Assembly: GCA_029202665.1 (NCBI GenBank)
Contig: CP119326.1
Span: forward strand, 2,914,001-2,978,000
Direction: 5' to 3'
From: Candidatus Brevundimonas colombiensis
Lineage (GTDB): Bacteria; Pseudomonadota; Alphaproteobacteria; Caulobacterales; Caulobacteraceae
DNA length: 64,000 bases
Under the pieces are notes generated by a model, which was not told the DNA's origin, ran no database searches, and was given only the letters and a program-made list of their open reading frames with translations. A program made the translations under genes and the position numbers. Shown here piece by piece: positions 24,840 to 31,965 of this stretch. Within the stretch, counting starts at the first letter, position 1. Each line of letters starts with the position of its first letter.

Positions 24840-25274
24840 TCAGTCGTCGCGGTGGACGCGCTCGCGACGCTCGTGCCGTTCCTGGGCCTCGACCGACAGG
24901 GTCGCGGTCGGACGGGCCTCCAGACGGCCCAGGCCGATGGGTTCGCCCGTATCCTCGCAATAGCCGTAGGAGCCGTCCTCGATCCGGCGCAAGGCGTCGT
25001 CGATCTTGGAGATCAGCTTTCGCTGGCGGTCACGGGTGCGCAACTCCAGCGCGCGGTCGGATTCGGACGAGGCGCGATCCACCAGATCGGGGTGGTTCTC
25101 GGTCTCGGCCTTCAGATTGACCACCGTGCCCTTGGACTCGCGAAGGATGTCGTCCTTCCAGTCCAGCAGCTTCTTCTTGAAATAGGCCTGCTGCCGTTCG
25201 TTCATGAACGGCTCGTCGTCGGACGGGCGGTATCGGCCGGATTCGTCGGTCACAACGGACGCCAAAGCGTTCAT
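24840..25274 (-). CDS. dksA: DksA, RNA polymerase-binding transcription factor (single-Cys form)
   Basis: A 144-residue DksA/TraR protein that enters the RNA polymerase secondary channel and works with ppGpp. The coiled-coil helix pair is residues about 25-100. In the zinc-finger region the first Cys is kept (YGYCEDTGEPIGL) but the other three positions are Thr, Thr and Ser, a pattern known from alphaproteobacterial DksA. ATG at 25272-25274 (MNALASVVTDESG) is chosen because the upstream frame is unlike DksA; the RBS is poor. It lies downstream of fliX. Confidence 0.93.
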   Translation of the reverse strand: MNALASVVTDESGRYRPSDDEPFMNERQQAYFKKKLLDWKDDILRESKGTVVNLKAETENHPDLVDRASSESDRALELRTRDRQRKLISKIDDALRRIEDGSYGYCEDTGEPIGLGRLEARPTATLSVEAQERHERRERVHRDD

Positions 25275-25453
25275 CGATCTCACGCTCTCTAACACGCCCC
25301 CCTGTGGCGCAGATGGCCGTATAGTCAGCCTGACGAGTCGCGGCAACGCGGTTCTCGATTCCGTGATCCAAATAGGGCGACCGACGACAGCAGAGTGACA
25401 AATGTCCCTCACTCGCCAAGCTTAGCCGTCTGACTTCTGTGGATTTTTTGGGC

Positions 25454-25879
25454 TCAACCGCGCGGGCCGCGCATTTCCGCCTTGGCCAGTTCGACCGAGG
25501 CGCGCAGGTCGATCTGGTCCAGCACCGCGTTTAGACCGGGATCGCCGTCGTCCGCCCGCTCTTCGCGCAGGCTGCGCGCCAGTCGATCCAGCGAAGCCTG
25601 GTCCGCATCGCCGCTCAAAAGCGCCAGTTTCAGTTCGTCCAGACGATCCAGCAGCCCGCCGCCCCGGCGGATGGCGCGACGCCGACGCTCAAGCGGCCCC
25701 TCCACCCCCTGCAGCGCCATCAGAGCCGAGACGTCCGACACGCCCCCGGCGGCGGCGCTGGCCGTTGCGGCCGGGGGCGCAGCGGCCGCAGCCGTCTGAC
25801 CCAGCGAAAAGACGCTGGTCGATCGCGTCGCGCGCGCGCTGGTCGGCGTGCTGACGCCGTTTGGCCCGACAACCTTCAT
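25454..25879 (-). CDS. fliX: FliX, flagellar assembly regulator
   Basis: A 141-residue protein like Caulobacter FliX, which couples completion of the early flagellar basal body to activation of FlbD, the sigma-54 activator. The start MKVVGPNGVSTPTS and the C-terminal half (LLDRLDELKLALLSGDADQASLDRLARSL) match the family; the middle is Ala-rich and disordered. It is divergent from flgI with 183 bases between, the same arrangement as in Caulobacter, which is strong support. Confidence 0.92.
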   Translation of the reverse strand: MKVVGPNGVSTPTSARATRSTSVFSLGQTAAAAAPPAATASAAAGGVSDVSALMALQGVEGPLERRRRAIRRGGGLLDRLDELKLALLSGDADQASLDRLARSLREERADDGDPGLNAVLDQIDLRASVELAKAEMRGPRG

Positions 25880-25943
25880 GCCCAGGTGCTCCGCATCATG
25901 GGATCATGGATGACGCCCCGCGATGACTGTTTGGTTAACGCCC

Positions 25944-25958
25944 CGGCAAATCCTGCCG
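25944..25958. promoter_or_regulatory. Candidate FlbD (ftr) site between fliX and flgI
   Basis: CGGCA-AATCC-TGCCG is a perfect inverted repeat of the FlbD ftr type. It lies 53 bases upstream of the flgI sigma-54 element and 64 bases from the fliX start, so it could activate flgI and repress fliX. GGTTAA (25933-25938) and ATGGTTAA (25998-26005) nearby resemble CtrA half-sites. Confidence 0.6.
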
Positions 25959-26010
25959 CATCGACATCGTGCCCGGATCGACCGACGTTGAATTTCCATG
26001 GTTAATCGCG

Positions 26011-26025
26011 CGGCACGATCCTGGC
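26011..26025 (+). promoter_or_regulatory. Sigma-54 promoter of the flgI operon
   Basis: CGGCACG-ATCC-TGGC has the invariant GG-N10-GC spacing and differs from TGGCACG-N4-TTGC at two positions. The predicted start of transcription is near 26037, 26 bases before the flgI ATG. Confidence 0.7.
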
Positions 26026-26062
26026 ATGGATGGGCGCGTAAAGCCGCGTGGACGTTCGACCG

Positions 26063-27178
26063 ATGCAAAATCTGCTTGCCCGCCTTGCCGCCTGCGCCGT
26101 CGTCGCCCTGACGGTCTCGGCCGGCCCGGCACTGGCCCAGATGCAGTCGCGCATCAAGGACATCGCCGCAGTCGAGGGCGTGCGCGGCAACCAGTTGGTC
26201 GGCTACGGCATGGTCATGGGCCTGAACGGCACGGGCGACAGCCTGCGCAACTGCCCCTTCACGCGCCAGTCGCTGGAAGGCATGACCGAGCGGCTGGGCG
26301 TCAATATTCGCGGCTCCAACGCCAACACCAAGAACATGGCCGCCGTGATGGTCACGGCCGACCTGCCCGCCTTCGCCACGCCGGGTTCGCGCATCGATGT
26401 GTCGGTCGCCTCCATGTGCGACGCCAAGAGCCTGCTGGGGGGCTCCCTGGTCGTGACCAGCCTGCAGGGCGCCGACGGTCAGGTCTATGCGGTGGCTCAA
26501 GGGTCGGTTCAGACCGGCGCCGTGTCGGCCTCGGGCGGATCGGGTTCGTCGGTGACGCGCGGCGTGCCGACGGCCGGCCGCATCGCCTCGGGCGCCCTGG
26601 TCGAACGCGAGACAGGCTTCCAGATGGCGAACATGAACGAGGTGCGGCTGAACCTGCGCAACCCGGACTTCACCACCGCTCAGCGCGTCGCCGCCGTCGT
26701 CAACGCCGCCTATCCCGGCGCGGCCCTGGCCGAGAACGGCACGGTGGTCGCCCTGCGCGCCCCGGCCCAACTGGGCATGGCGGGCTTCATCAGCCGGATC
26801 GAAAACCTGCCGGTCAGCGTCGACACCCCCGCCAAGGTCATCATCGACGAGGTCAACGGCGTCATCGTCATGGGCGACGCCGTGCGCATCTCCCGCGTCG
26901 CCATCGCCCAGGGGAATCTGACCATATCGGTGGACGAACAGCCCATCGTCAGCCAGCCCGCTCCTTTCAGCCAGGGCCAGACCGCCGTCGTTCCGTCCAG
27001 CCAGGTCAATGTCACGGAAGACCTGGGCACCCAGATGCGCCTGGTGGGCGGCGGGGCCAATCTGTCCACCCTGGTCAACGGCCTGAACGCGCTCGGCGTC
27101 AGCCCGCGCGACATGATCAGCATCCTGCAGGCGATCAAGGCCGCCGGCGCCCTGCAGGCCGACATCGAGGTGATGTAA
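26063..27178 (+). CDS. flgI: FlgI, flagellar P-ring protein
   Basis: A 371-residue exported protein that forms the P-ring around the flagellar rod in the peptidoglycan layer. Signal peptide MQNLLARLAACAVVALTVSAG to ALAQ; the mature start has SRIKDIAAVEGVRGNQLVGYGMVMGLNGTGDS, and the middle NVRGSNANTKNMAAVMVTADLPAF-like block is diagnostic. The ATG at 26063 is used; a GTG in frame at 26048 is closer to the sigma-54 start site and less likely. It is the first gene of flgI-flgJ-flbY. Confidence 0.96.
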   Translation: MQNLLARLAACAVVALTVSAGPALAQMQSRIKDIAAVEGVRGNQLVGYGMVMGLNGTGDSLRNCPFTRQSLEGMTERLGVNIRGSNANTKNMAAVMVTADLPAFATPGSRIDVSVASMCDAKSLLGGSLVVTSLQGADGQVYAVAQGSVQTGAVSASGGSGSSVTRGVPTAGRIASGALVERETGFQMANMNEVRLNLRNPDFTTAQRVAAVVNAAYPGAALAENGTVVALRAPAQLGMAGFISRIENLPVSVDTPAKVIIDEVNGVIVMGDAVRISRVAIAQGNLTISVDEQPIVSQPAPFSQGQTAVVPSSQVNVTEDLGTQMRLVGGGANLSTLVNGLNALGVSPRDMISILQAIKAAGALQADIEVM

Positions 27179-27180
27179 GC

Positions 27181-27483
27181 ATGACCGACCTGACCGTTTC
27201 GGCCGACCTGTTGCGCCCGACCGCGGCGGCGCCGGTCGCCGCCAACCGCGAAAAGATCAAGGACACCGCCCAGGCCTTCGAGGCCACCTTCATCTCGCAG
27301 ATGCTGAAGCCGATGTTCGATGGCCTGTCGACGGACGGCCTGTTCGGCGGCGGCCAGGCCGAGGAAACGTGGCGCAGCTTCATGCTGGACGAAATGGCCA
27401 AGACGACGGTCAAGGCGGGCGGCATCGGCCTGAGCGGGCCGATCATGTCCGAGATGCTGAAGATGCAGGAGGGACGGCGATGA
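27181..27483 (+). CDS. FlgJ-like rod-binding protein (N-terminal domain only)
   Basis: A 100-residue protein with the Rod-binding domain of FlgJ: AQAFEATFISQMLKPMFDGL...DLFGGGQAEETWRSFMLDEMAK (the ETW...MLDEM block is diagnostic). The muramidase half of enterobacterial FlgJ is absent, as is usual in alphaproteobacteria, where another lysozyme-like protein does the job. Its ATG is 2 bases after the flgI stop. Confidence 0.93.
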   Translation: MTDLTVSADLLRPTAAAPVAANREKIKDTAQAFEATFISQMLKPMFDGLSTDGLFGGGQAEETWRSFMLDEMAKTTVKAGGIGLSGPIMSEMLKMQEGRR

Positions 27484-27917
27484 GCGACAAGGAACTGGCT
27501 CAGGCGCGCGTGCGCCAGCTGATCGTCCTGACCCGTCGGCTGACGGATCGGCTGGCGGCCGAAACCCAGGCCTTCACGGAGCGCCGTCCTCAGGACGTCG
27601 CGGCCGGCCTGGTCGAGACCCAGGAGATGGCCAATCTGTATCGACGCGACACCGCCCATGTGAAGGCCAACCCCGCCCTGCTGCGCGACGCCCCGCTGGA
27701 CGATCGCCAGACGCTTGCGGAGGCCACGCGGATCTTCGACACCGTGCTGAACGCCCACGCCCGCGCGGTCGATGCGGCCCGCCAGATTTCGGAGGGCCTG
27801 GTCCGCACCATCGCCGCAGAGGTCACCGCCGCCCGCACCCCGGCCAGCGCCTACGCCGCGGACGGCCGTGCGGCTCTAGGCGACGGGCGCGCCGTGGCTT
27901 TCAATCGGACGGCCTGA
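27480..27917 (+). CDS. flbY: FlbY-like flagellar protein (FlgN-type helices)
   Basis: A 145-residue mostly helical protein that overlaps the FlgJ-like gene by ATGA. Long amphipathic helices (ARVRQLIVLTRRLTDRLAAETQAF and MANLYRRDTAHVKANPALL) resemble the FlgN export-chaperone type and the flbY gene that follows flgI in Caulobacter. Position and length support FlbY; the chaperone role is inference. Confidence 0.75.
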   Translation: MSDKELAQARVRQLIVLTRRLTDRLAAETQAFTERRPQDVAAGLVETQEMANLYRRDTAHVKANPALLRDAPLDDRQTLAEATRIFDTVLNAHARAVDAARQISEGLVRTIAAEVTAARTPASAYAADGRAALGDGRAVAFNRTA

Positions 27918-27962
27918 TCGGCATTGCCGATTTTTTAAGCGCATGCGTGTCAGCATGGCCTC

Positions 27963-29540
27963 ATGACGCTGACCACCCGTCTTCTTGGCTTGGCCTTCGC
28001 ATCCGCCGACACCCTGGTCGAGGTGGACCCGCAGGGCGTCGTCGCCTTCGCCATCGGCGCGGGGGCCGTGACGGGCGAGGACGCCGGCGCGACCTGGACG
28101 GGACGACCGCTTCTGGACCTTCTGCACGATGGGTCGGCGATCCTGGCGTCGGTTCAGGACATGAAGCCGGGCGTGCGGATCGCGCCGACCCCCATATTGG
28201 TCGCGGCCGGCCCCGATCGGGTGCGCCGGGCGTCCTTCCGGGCTTTCGTCCTGCCCCAGATGGCCCCGGCGGTATCGTGCGCCATCGCCTATGAAGGACC
28301 GGCCTTCGCCACGGCCGATCTCGAAACCCGGCCCCTGATGCAGCCGGACGAGTTCTTGAACGACGCAGGTCGCGTCCTGAACGCCAATCCGGACCTCGCC
28401 CTGTCCTTCCTGGACATCAAGGGGCTGGAGGCGGTGGGCGAGGACATCGCGGGCCGTCTGAACCGCCGCATCGAGGCCACGCTGCAATCGGCCGCCGTCC
28501 AGGGCTCGGGCGCGGCCCAGTTGACCAACGTCCGTTTCGCCCTGTTGCGCCCGACCAACGACCGCCGCGACATCGCCGCCGAGATCGTCGAGGCGGGCCG
28601 CGCCGAGGGACTGTCGCTGGGCGCCGAGGCGTTCAACTCACCGGTGCCGCCGGGTTCCGATTCGCTGTGCGTGCTGCGCGCCATGCGTTTCGCCATCGAG
28701 GGCTGTCTGAAGGGCGACGGCCTGGCCAATCCGCAGATCGCCTTCGCCGACTCGCTCAAGCGCACCTTCCGCGAGGCGGAAACCTTCCGTAGCGTGGTGC
28801 AGTCGCGCGAGTTCCAGGTCCACTACCAGCCCATTGTCCATCTCGATTCCCGGGCGGTGCACCATTTCGAGGCCCTGGCGCGCTTTAACGCCAACAGCGG
28901 CCCGGCCGAAGCGATCCGCATGGCCGAAGAGCTGGATCTGATCGAGTCCTTCGACCTGGCCGTAGCCGAGAAGGTGCTGAAGCGGATGCGCCAGCCGGGC
29001 GCGGGCCTGCTGAAGATGGCGATCAACGTCTCCGGCGCGTCGCTGGGCGACGACACCTACGTCGAACAGCTGTTGCGCATGACCGCTGGCGCGCCGGACG
29101 AGCGGCGTCGGCTGATCGTCGAAGTCACCGAAACCTCGGCGGTGGCCGATATCGAGGCCGCCAATCGTCGTCTCGCCAACCTGCGCGAGGCGGGTATCAA
29201 GGTCTGTATCGACGACTTCGGCGCCGGCGCCGCCGCCTTCGACTATCTGCGCAAACTGGCGGTGGATGCGGTCAAGATCGACGGCGCCATCGTGAAGGAC
29301 ATTTTGACGGAAGAGCGTTCCAAGACCTTGCTCCACACCATCGTCGAGATGTGCCACTCGATGAAGCTGGAAACCATCGGCGAGATGATCGAGACCGAGG
29401 CGGTCGCGGCCGAGCTGAAATCGGCTGGCGTGGATTATGGTCAGGGTTGGCTGTTCGGCCGCGCCGAGGCCGAGCCGCGCACCCAGCTGGCCGCCCCGAC
29501 CATGGTCCGCCGCCGCGGCACGGTCGAAGCCTGGGGCTGA
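27963..29540 (+). CDS. EAL-domain cyclic-di-GMP phosphodiesterase-like protein
   Basis: A 525-residue cytoplasmic protein. The C-terminal EAL domain (about residues 275-500) keeps the active-site elements: EALAR (signature Glu), NVSG (Asn), VEVTET, IDDFGAG (metal/substrate Asp pair), VKID (Lys), IGEMIETEA and QGWLFG. It is therefore probably an active c-di-GMP phosphodiesterase. The N-terminal 270 residues have a PAS-like feel but no domain I can name. Its place right after the flagellar genes suggests a motility link. It converges with the ABC-F gene, 10 bases apart. Confidence 0.9.
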   Translation: MTLTTRLLGLAFASADTLVEVDPQGVVAFAIGAGAVTGEDAGATWTGRPLLDLLHDGSAILASVQDMKPGVRIAPTPILVAAGPDRVRRASFRAFVLPQMAPAVSCAIAYEGPAFATADLETRPLMQPDEFLNDAGRVLNANPDLALSFLDIKGLEAVGEDIAGRLNRRIEATLQSAAVQGSGAAQLTNVRFALLRPTNDRRDIAAEIVEAGRAEGLSLGAEAFNSPVPPGSDSLCVLRAMRFAIEGCLKGDGLANPQIAFADSLKRTFREAETFRSVVQSREFQVHYQPIVHLDSRAVHHFEALARFNANSGPAEAIRMAEELDLIESFDLAVAEKVLKRMRQPGAGLLKMAINVSGASLGDDTYVEQLLRMTAGAPDERRRLIVEVTETSAVADIEAANRRLANLREAGIKVCIDDFGAGAAAFDYLRKLAVDAVKIDGAIVKDILTEERSKTLLHTIVEMCHSMKLETIGEMIETEAVAAELKSAGVDYGQGWLFGRAEAEPRTQLAAPTMVRRRGTVEAWG

Positions 29541-29550
29541 GGCTTCCGGC

Positions 29551-31161
29551 CTACAGGCTGATCTTCCGGTCGATGTTCAGCGCGGCCAGAAAGTCTGTGT
29601 CATGGCTGACGACCAATATCGCGCCGTCATAGGCGTTCAACGCCTCCTCGACCGCAGCGATTGAGTCGAGATCCAGGTGATTGGTGGGTTCGTCCAGGAT
29701 CAGCAGTTGCGGCGGCGCATCACCCGTCAGAACGCAGGCCAGCGCCGCCCTCAGCCGCTCACCGCCCGACAGAACGCCCACGCGGCGATGGGCGGCCGTA
29801 TTGCGAAACAGAAAGCGCGCCAGTGCGGCATGGGCGTGATTGTCCGACGCGCCGGGGTTCAGCCGCCGCCACGCCCCGATCACCGTCTCGTCGGCCTGCA
29901 GCAGGGCCGCTTCCTGATCCAGCAACACCGCCCGGGCCGACCGCTCCACCCGTCCTTCGCTCGGCTCCAGGATCCCGGCGGCCATCAGCAACAGGCTTGT
30001 CTTGCCCGCGCCATTGGCCCCGGTGACCGCCACGCGTTCCGGCCCGATCATCTTCAGGTCAATCGGCCCGACCACGACCCGACCGTCCGGCGCACGCCAC
30101 ACCGCCCGATCCAGCGCCAGCACCGTGCGCCCCGCCGCCAGGCCCGTGGGCGGCATGGGGATGGCCAGGTTGCGGGTCCGCTCCACCCGCGACTGCGCCT
30201 CGGCCAGGGCGGATTGCGCCTGGTCCGTCATCCGCTGGGCCAACAGGTGGTCGCGGGCGCCGCTGTTTTCGGCGCGTTCGGCGCGGCGTCCCAAAACGAT
30301 TCTCGGCTGGTCGCCCTTGGCCGCCTGACGCCGACCGGCCGAGTCGCGTCTGGCCTTGGCTTGGTTGCGCCTTTGGGTTTCGGCGCCGATCCGGGTCAGG
30401 TTGCGTTCGGCCTCAACCAGGTCGCGCGCGGCCGCCTCCCGCTCCACGGCTCGGTGTGCGACATAGGCGTCATAGCCGCCGCCGTGGACGCTGACGCCCA
30501 GGCTCGCGACCTCGACTATGCGGTCCATCTGGCGAAGCAGGCTGCGGTCGTGGCTGACGGCGACCACACCGCCCTTCCAGCGCCCGACGATCTCGGCCAC
30601 CCGCGCCCTGGCGTCGACATCGAGATGGTTGGTCGGTTCATCCAGCAACAACAGATCCGGTCGCGCCATCATCAGGGCCGCCAACCGCAGCCGCGTCTGC
30701 TCTCCGCCGCTGAGGCTGGCTGTAGGCCGATTCAGCGCCAGGCCGCCCAGGCCGACAGCGGCCAAGGCTTCGTCCAGCCGCGTCTGCAGCGTCCAGTCGG
30801 CCTCTTCCAGATCGCGCTCGCTCGCCTCGCCGGCCAGAATGCGCGTCACCACCGCCATCGGCTGGTCCACGCCCAGCGTCCGGGCCACGGTTTCATCCGG
30901 CGCGGGGTCGTACCTCTGGTGCAGCACCCCGACCGTGCCGGATCGCACGACCACGCCGCCCGTCGGCGCAGCCTCGCCCGCGATCAGCCGCAGCAGCGTG
31001 CTTTTGCCCGCGCCGTTGCGCCCGACCACGCCAGTGCGCTCAGGCCCGAACGTCAGGCTCAGATTGTCGAAGAGAAGAGCGCCCTCAGACGTCCGTGCGG
31101 CGACCTTGTCGAACGTCGCGAACGCGGATGGGGACGCGCTTGGGCTTTGGCGAATTGGCAT
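29551..31161 (-). CDS. ABC-F family ATPase
   Basis: A 536-residue soluble protein with two ABC domains and no membrane segment. Walker A motifs are GRNGAGKST (about 48-56) and GANGAGKTS (about 381-389); signature motifs LSGGEQTRLR and LSGGERLRAA; Walker B LLLLDEPTNHLD and LLILDEPTNHLD. The linker (about 240-330) is rich in Arg/Ala/Gln and forms the ribosome-directed arm. ABC-F proteins act on the ribosome E site; some confer antibiotic resistance and others are housekeeping. Sequence alone does not say which. A 44-codon frame overlaps its start. Confidence 0.92.
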   Translation of the reverse strand: MPIRQSPSASPSAFATFDKVAARTSEGALLFDNLSLTFGPERTGVVGRNGAGKSTLLRLIAGEAAPTGGVVVRSGTVGVLHQRYDPAPDETVARTLGVDQPMAVVTRILAGEASERDLEEADWTLQTRLDEALAAVGLGGLALNRPTASLSGGEQTRLRLAALMMARPDLLLLDEPTNHLDVDARARVAEIVGRWKGGVVAVSHDRSLLRQMDRIVEVASLGVSVHGGGYDAYVAHRAVEREAAARDLVEAERNLTRIGAETQRRNQAKARRDSAGRRQAAKGDQPRIVLGRRAERAENSGARDHLLAQRMTDQAQSALAEAQSRVERTRNLAIPMPPTGLAAGRTVLALDRAVWRAPDGRVVVGPIDLKMIGPERVAVTGANGAGKTSLLLMAAGILEPSEGRVERSARAVLLDQEAALLQADETVIGAWRRLNPGASDNHAHAALARFLFRNTAAHRRVGVLSGGERLRAALACVLTGDAPPQLLILDEPTNHLDLDSIAAVEEALNAYDGAILVVSHDTDFLAALNIDRKISL

Positions 31162-31219
31162 GAAGGATCACGAGCAGCATGGCGGACAGGGCGGAACCGG
31201 TTGCCAATGCGATGATCAT
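31085..31219 (-). CDS. Possible 44-residue membrane peptide overlapping the ABC-F start
   Basis: ATG at 31217-31219 opens a frame MIIALATGSALSAMLLVILHAN followed by a basic tail (PKPKRVPIRVRDVRQGRRTDV) and stop at 31085. It has one predicted membrane helix, an AGAAGG Shine-Dalgarno about 10 bases upstream, and overlaps the first 25 codons of the ABC-F gene in another frame. It may be a small protein or a leader peptide that tunes ABC-F expression, or chance. Confidence 0.35.
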   Translation of the reverse strand: MIIALATGSALSAMLLVILHANSPKPKRVPIRVRDVRQGRRTDV

Positions 31220-31330
31220 GGTCTTCAGGCCTTCTGCAAAAACGCTTCAGAACACGGAGGATGGGTCCAGATCGGGCGATGCGCAAGCCCGGCGATGAAC
31301 ACGGCCGCGTGAGCCGGGGCGTAACGTCCA

Positions 31331-31861
31331 ATGGCCAAGCCCGATCCCAGCCCCTATCTGACCCTCATGCCCAGTCCGTTCCGCATCGACGATCCCACCG
31401 GCGCCGAGGCCCGTCGCGCGGCTGCGGTCCAGCGACTGCGCGACGAGACCGGTATCGACGAGGCCATGATCGACGCCCTGGTCGAGGGTTTCTACGCCCG
31501 CGTCCGCGACGACGGTCTGATCGGCCCCATCTTCGCCGATCGCATCACCGACTGGGGTCCGCATCTGGCGCAGATGAAACTGTTCTGGTCGTCCGTCGCC
31601 TTGTCCACCGGCGTCTATCAGGGCCGACCCATGCCCAAACACCTGCCCCTGCCCATCGACGCGCGCCATTTCGACCGCTGGCTGGAGATTTTCGTCGCCA
31701 CGGCCAATGACCTGTGTCCGCCTGTCGCCGCCGCCCATTTCATCGAACGCGCCCGCCGCATCGCCGAGAGTTTGGAACTGGGCATCGCCACCGCCAACGG
31801 CGTGATTCCGGCCAAGGGCGAACGGTTCATCCGCACGCCCGAACCCTGGACACCGGAATAG
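31331..31861 (+). CDS. Group III truncated haemoglobin
   Basis: A 176-residue globin-fold protein. Family features are IDEAMIDALVEGFYARVRDDGLIGPIFADRI (helices A-B/C), W at GPHLAQMKLFWSSVALSTGVYQGRPMPKHLPLP and the proximal histidine in ARHFDRWLEIF. The C-terminal tail (GVIPAKGERFIRTPEPWTPE) is longer than in many members. Group III trHbs bind O2 or NO; role in nitrosative stress is inference. The stop is 10 bases before the uvrA LexA box. Confidence 0.9.
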   Translation: MAKPDPSPYLTLMPSPFRIDDPTGAEARRAAAVQRLRDETGIDEAMIDALVEGFYARVRDDGLIGPIFADRITDWGPHLAQMKLFWSSVALSTGVYQGRPMPKHLPLPIDARHFDRWLEIFVATANDLCPPVAAAHFIERARRIAESLELGIATANGVIPAKGERFIRTPEPWTPE

Positions 31862-31871
31862 GCGCAAGACT

Positions 31872-31886
31872 GTTCTCATATTGTTC
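31872..31886 (+). promoter_or_regulatory. LexA operator (SOS box) of uvrA
   Basis: A perfect GTTC-TCATATT-GTTC lies 80 bases before the uvrA ATG and just after the truncated haemoglobin gene. uvrA is an established SOS gene, so this is a positive control for the two other boxes in the window. Confidence 0.92.
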
Positions 31887-31965
31887 TTGCTGAAACCGGC
31901 GAATTGATCCCCATATAGCGTCGTCGCGCCGGAGCCGTCCGGCCCTCCCCGCGTTCCCGGACTCC

